Assembly: GCA_903844215.1 (NCBI GenBank)
Contig: CAIMSP010000170.1
Coordinates: forward strand, 1-35,813
Length of the DNA stretch: 35,813 bases
Direction: 5' to 3'
DNA from: an uncultured beta proteobacterium
GTDB lineage: Bacteria > Pseudomonadota > Gammaproteobacteria > Burkholderiales > Burkholderiaceae_C
A program made the translations under genes and the position numbers. Under the pieces are notes generated by a model. That model searched no databases. It had not been told where the DNA came from and was given only the letters and a program-made list of their open reading frames with translations. Positions 34,202-35,813 of this stretch are shown in pieces (the stretch's first letter is position 1; each line of letters opens with the position of its first letter).

Positions 34202-35194
34202 ATGAAGCAAGAAAATGATGGGACCGAGAAAGTTGCAACGGCGCTGCCGCCCGACGCAGGGACAACAAGGTCGCTGTTCACCATCGGCGTCTCGGACAAG
34301 CACGGGCGCGAAATCGAACCCAACGACCAAGGGTTCAGCGACCCGAACGCCCGCGAGGCCAGAGGACTGGTCTTCGACCTCCACATCTACCAGGACAAGA
34401 AGGGGCCGCAAGCGACGGCGGCGGACATGGAGCTTTACCGCGACCTGGCCCGGGTGGAACACGCACTTCAGGAACTCTATCCACCTGCCGACGCGTCCAG
34501 CGAATCCCGATTCAGACCGTATTTCGTTCGACTTTTCTGTCTTGCCCAACTGGTTCTCGAAGGTGATGTCAGCCAAGAGTCCAAGAGGAAGATCGTCGGT
34601 GGTCGCCTGTCCACCGAGGTCGCCAAGTTGGAAGTCGCAGCCATCGCCAACGACTTGATCGACGACGAGGCCTCCCGCGTCAAGAATGGCCACCTGCGAG
34701 ACCTGTGGCGTTGGGCTTGGAGGCTGGCACTTCCTTTTCTGGCGGCCTATGTCGTGCTGATGCTCGCGCAGACCGCACCCAGTGAGAGCAACGGCTTCGC
34801 GCAGTGGCTGGGCAGACTGAGCATCAAACCCGTGGTGGCGGCCAACTTCATGCTGCTTTGGGTAGGCACGTTCGTCGGGGTGTGCCTGTCCTACGCCATT
34901 CGGACCCATGCCTTTTCTCTGGGCGACTTGACGCGGACCGACAGCGACTACCTCGCCCCGGAGGTGCGCCTCGTCCTCGCCGGCTCGTTCGCCATGGTTC
35001 TCACCTTGCTTGCGATCACCGGTCTGGGTGACTTGGAGTTGGGCAAGGTCAAGTTTTCCGACCTCGGCGTCCAATCCATGCCAACCCTGGCCTTTGTCGT
35101 CGGCGCGGTGCTCGGCATCAGCGAGCAAAAACTCTCGGGCACGGTAGAGAAGCGTGTCGGCGACCTGTTCGGACGCGTCAGCCCCGCAAAATAG
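34202..35194 (+). CDS. Hypothetical four-helix membrane protein
   Basis: The 330-residue protein is not recognised. Residues 1-165 are hydrophilic and contain an Asp/Glu-rich helical region (ADMELYRDLARVEHALQELY, 74-93). Four hydrophobic segments follow at about 173-190, 211-232, 256-274 and 292-306, with the C-terminus ending in a short charged tail. GGAGG lies six bases before the ATG at 34202. It stands alone between the ugp terminator hairpin and the broken efflux adaptor gene, so context gives no function. Confidence 0.75.
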   Translation: MKQENDGTEKVATALPPDAGTTRSLFTIGVSDKHGREIEPNDQGFSDPNAREARGLVFDLHIYQDKKGPQATAADMELYRDLARVEHALQELYPPADASSESRFRPYFVRLFCLAQLVLEGDVSQESKRKIVGGRLSTEVAKLEVAAIANDLIDDEASRVKNGHLRDLWRWAWRLALPFLAAYVVLMLAQTAPSESNGFAQWLGRLSIKPVVAANFMLLWVGTFVGVCLSYAIRTHAFSLGDLTRTDSDYLAPEVRLVLAGSFAMVLTLLAITGLGDLELGKVKFSDLGVQSMPTLAFVVGAVLGISEQKLSGTVEKRVGDLFGRVSPAK

Positions 35195-35225
35195 TCATGC
35201 TTCCATGTGACGCGCGTGGCACGCA

Positions 35226-35598
35226 TCAACCGCGCGCACGCACCTGCACTCTGTGCCCATCGGCCAGGCTCGCGCTGGGATAGAGCAGCACGCGTTCACC
35301 CGGGGTCACACCGTCCTTGACCCAGGCCAGCTCGGCGTTGCGTTCGCGGACCTCGACCGCGCGACGCCGTGCCCGTCCGTCTTGCAGCACAAACACGCTC
35401 CACTGGGCGCCGTCGCGCAGCAGCGCCGCTGCGGGCACGAGCAAGGCGCCGTCCTGCGCCGACACCAGGATCGAGGCATCCACCCGATAGCCCTCGCCGA
35501 TCAGCGCCTGCTGCGCCGCCGAGGGCTGCAGTTGCACGATGATGTTGACGCGCTGCTCCTCGATGCCCAGCGCCGACACCTTGGTGAAAGGGCCCCTC
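35226..35598 (-). pseudogene. Efflux periplasmic adaptor (HlyD/MacA-like), 5' end lost to IS insertion
   Basis: About 124 C-terminal residues of an RND/ABC efflux adaptor remain: FTKVSALGIEEQRVNI, then YRVDASILV, ALLVPAAALLRDG, VFVLQDGRARRRAVEV and GERVLLYPSASLADGHRV. Homology stops abruptly just before FTKVSAL, where the reading frame enters sequence belonging to the right-hand IS. The barrel-sandwich, lipoyl-like and hairpin parts of the protein are missing, so the remnant is not functional. The boundary is placed near 35598 from protein similarity; the exact base is uncertain by about 10 bp. Confidence 0.8.
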
Positions 35599-35643
35599 GT
35601 CATTCCGTGTGGAAATTGACTGTCAGAACTCATAATAGTAGTA

Positions 35644-35704
35644 GCGCCCGGTGGGGCTTGTGGGGAACTCGGTACTCCGAGTTGTCCACACACCCACGGG
35701 GCGG
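35644..35704 (+). other. Long imperfect hairpin upstream of the transposase start
   Basis: The core AACTCGG-tact-CCGAGTT (35666-35683) extends outward through GTGG/CCAC to GCGCCC/GGGGCGG with a few mismatches, making a hairpin of about 28 paired positions ending 28 bp before the ATG. Such fold-back structures in IS10 and IS50 keep outside transcripts from being translated into transposase; the same is inferred here. Confidence 0.6.
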
Positions 35705-35732
35705 TGATTGAACCCTTTTGGAAGTCTTTGAG

Positions 35733-35813
35733 ATGAGCGTCAGAATTGAAGCGTTGTTTACCAGTGCACTGGGCTTGCATGAGCCCTGGAGCGTCAAAGA
35801 AGTCAAGCTTGAC
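35733..35813 (+). CDS. ISL3-family transposase, N-terminal fragment
   Basis: The ATG at 35733 opens 27 codons that continue past the window edge: MSVRIEALFTSALGLHEPW and on to VKEVKLD. The pattern ALGL-x2-PW-x-V-x2-V is the usual start of ISL3-group transposases, before the zinc-binding N-terminal domain. It points the same way as the transposase end at 1-135, so the two pieces could be the two ends of one repeated element. Confidence 0.8.
   Translation, partial: MSVRIEALFTSALGLHEPWSVKEVKLD

Larger units (their letters stand above)
35600..35813 (+). mobile_element. Left end of an ISL3-type element, running off the window
   Basis: The region from the break in the efflux adaptor to the window end contains the upstream part and first codons of an ISL3-type transposase. 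The left terminal repeat should lie near 35600-35625, but no convincing match to the end at 136-167 can be made by eye (only GTGT, GGAA and TTGA agree in order), so identity of the two elements is unproven. Confidence 0.6.

Noticed and set aside
35616-35636. TTGACT and CATAAT as the transposase promoter
   Set aside because: The spacer is 9 bp, too short for a sigma-70 promoter.

Overview
The window is 35.8 kb of GC-rich, densely packed bacterial DNA. Gene content, codon bias and protein style (FadD, UgpBAEC, AmmeMemoRadiSam proteins, Crp/FNR regulator, GroEL paralog) point to a betaproteobacterium, most likely Burkholderiales; genus cannot be fixed from the sequence alone. Both ends lie inside ISL3-type insertion sequences in the same orientation: the last 44 codons of a transposase at the left edge and the first 27 codons of one at the right edge. 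The window is therefore either a contig that stopped at a repeated IS or a segment bounded by two IS copies.

The left two thirds (168-22243) look like a low-oxygen/stress fitness island. From left to right: a cyclopropane fatty acid synthase-like methyltransferase, a small acidic protein, FadD, a frameshifted nitroreductase, a PaaK-like adenylate-forming enzyme, then a minus-strand operon (12613 down to 5964) made of a triple-BON protein, an acetyl-CoA synthetase, E1-alpha, E1-beta and E2 of a 2-oxo acid dehydrogenase, an acyl carrier protein and a Cys-rich membrane protein. Next come a Crp/FNR regulator, a PAS-GAF hybrid histidine kinase with an OmpR-type response regulator, a divergent GroEL, Hsp20, a phosphoribosyltransferase and the three-gene AmmeMemoRadiSam set.

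The right third (22527-34103) is a glycerol/glycerol-3-phosphate module: an FGGY kinase resembling GlpK, GlpA, GlpB, a membrane Fe-S protein with a NarI-like haem domain, a CxxCH haem-c motif and four Fe-S clusters, an HdrB-like CCG protein, and the UgpBAEC importer. In place of the single GlpC of enterobacteria there is a membrane HdrC-like plus HdrB-like pair. A hypothetical four-helix membrane protein and an efflux adaptor gene cut by the right-hand IS close the window.

The most striking signal ties the two parts together. Seven intergenic 14-bp FNR-type boxes each lie at exactly the same distance (28.5 bp, box centre to first base of the -10 hexamer) from a TAnnnT-like -10, giving eight promoters in the correct direction: cfa, fadD, the nitroreductase operon, the BON-acs-E1-E2-ACP operon, groEL, hsp20, glpA and ugpB. 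Read toward the gene the boxes share a directional consensus, TTGAT-nTwT-C(G/T)CAA. The local Crp/FNR protein keeps the FNR-type E-xx-SR recognition helix but has lost nearly all cluster cysteines, so it is a candidate regulator that senses something other than a [4Fe-4S] cluster. These are inferences from reading the sequence; no search or experiment was run.
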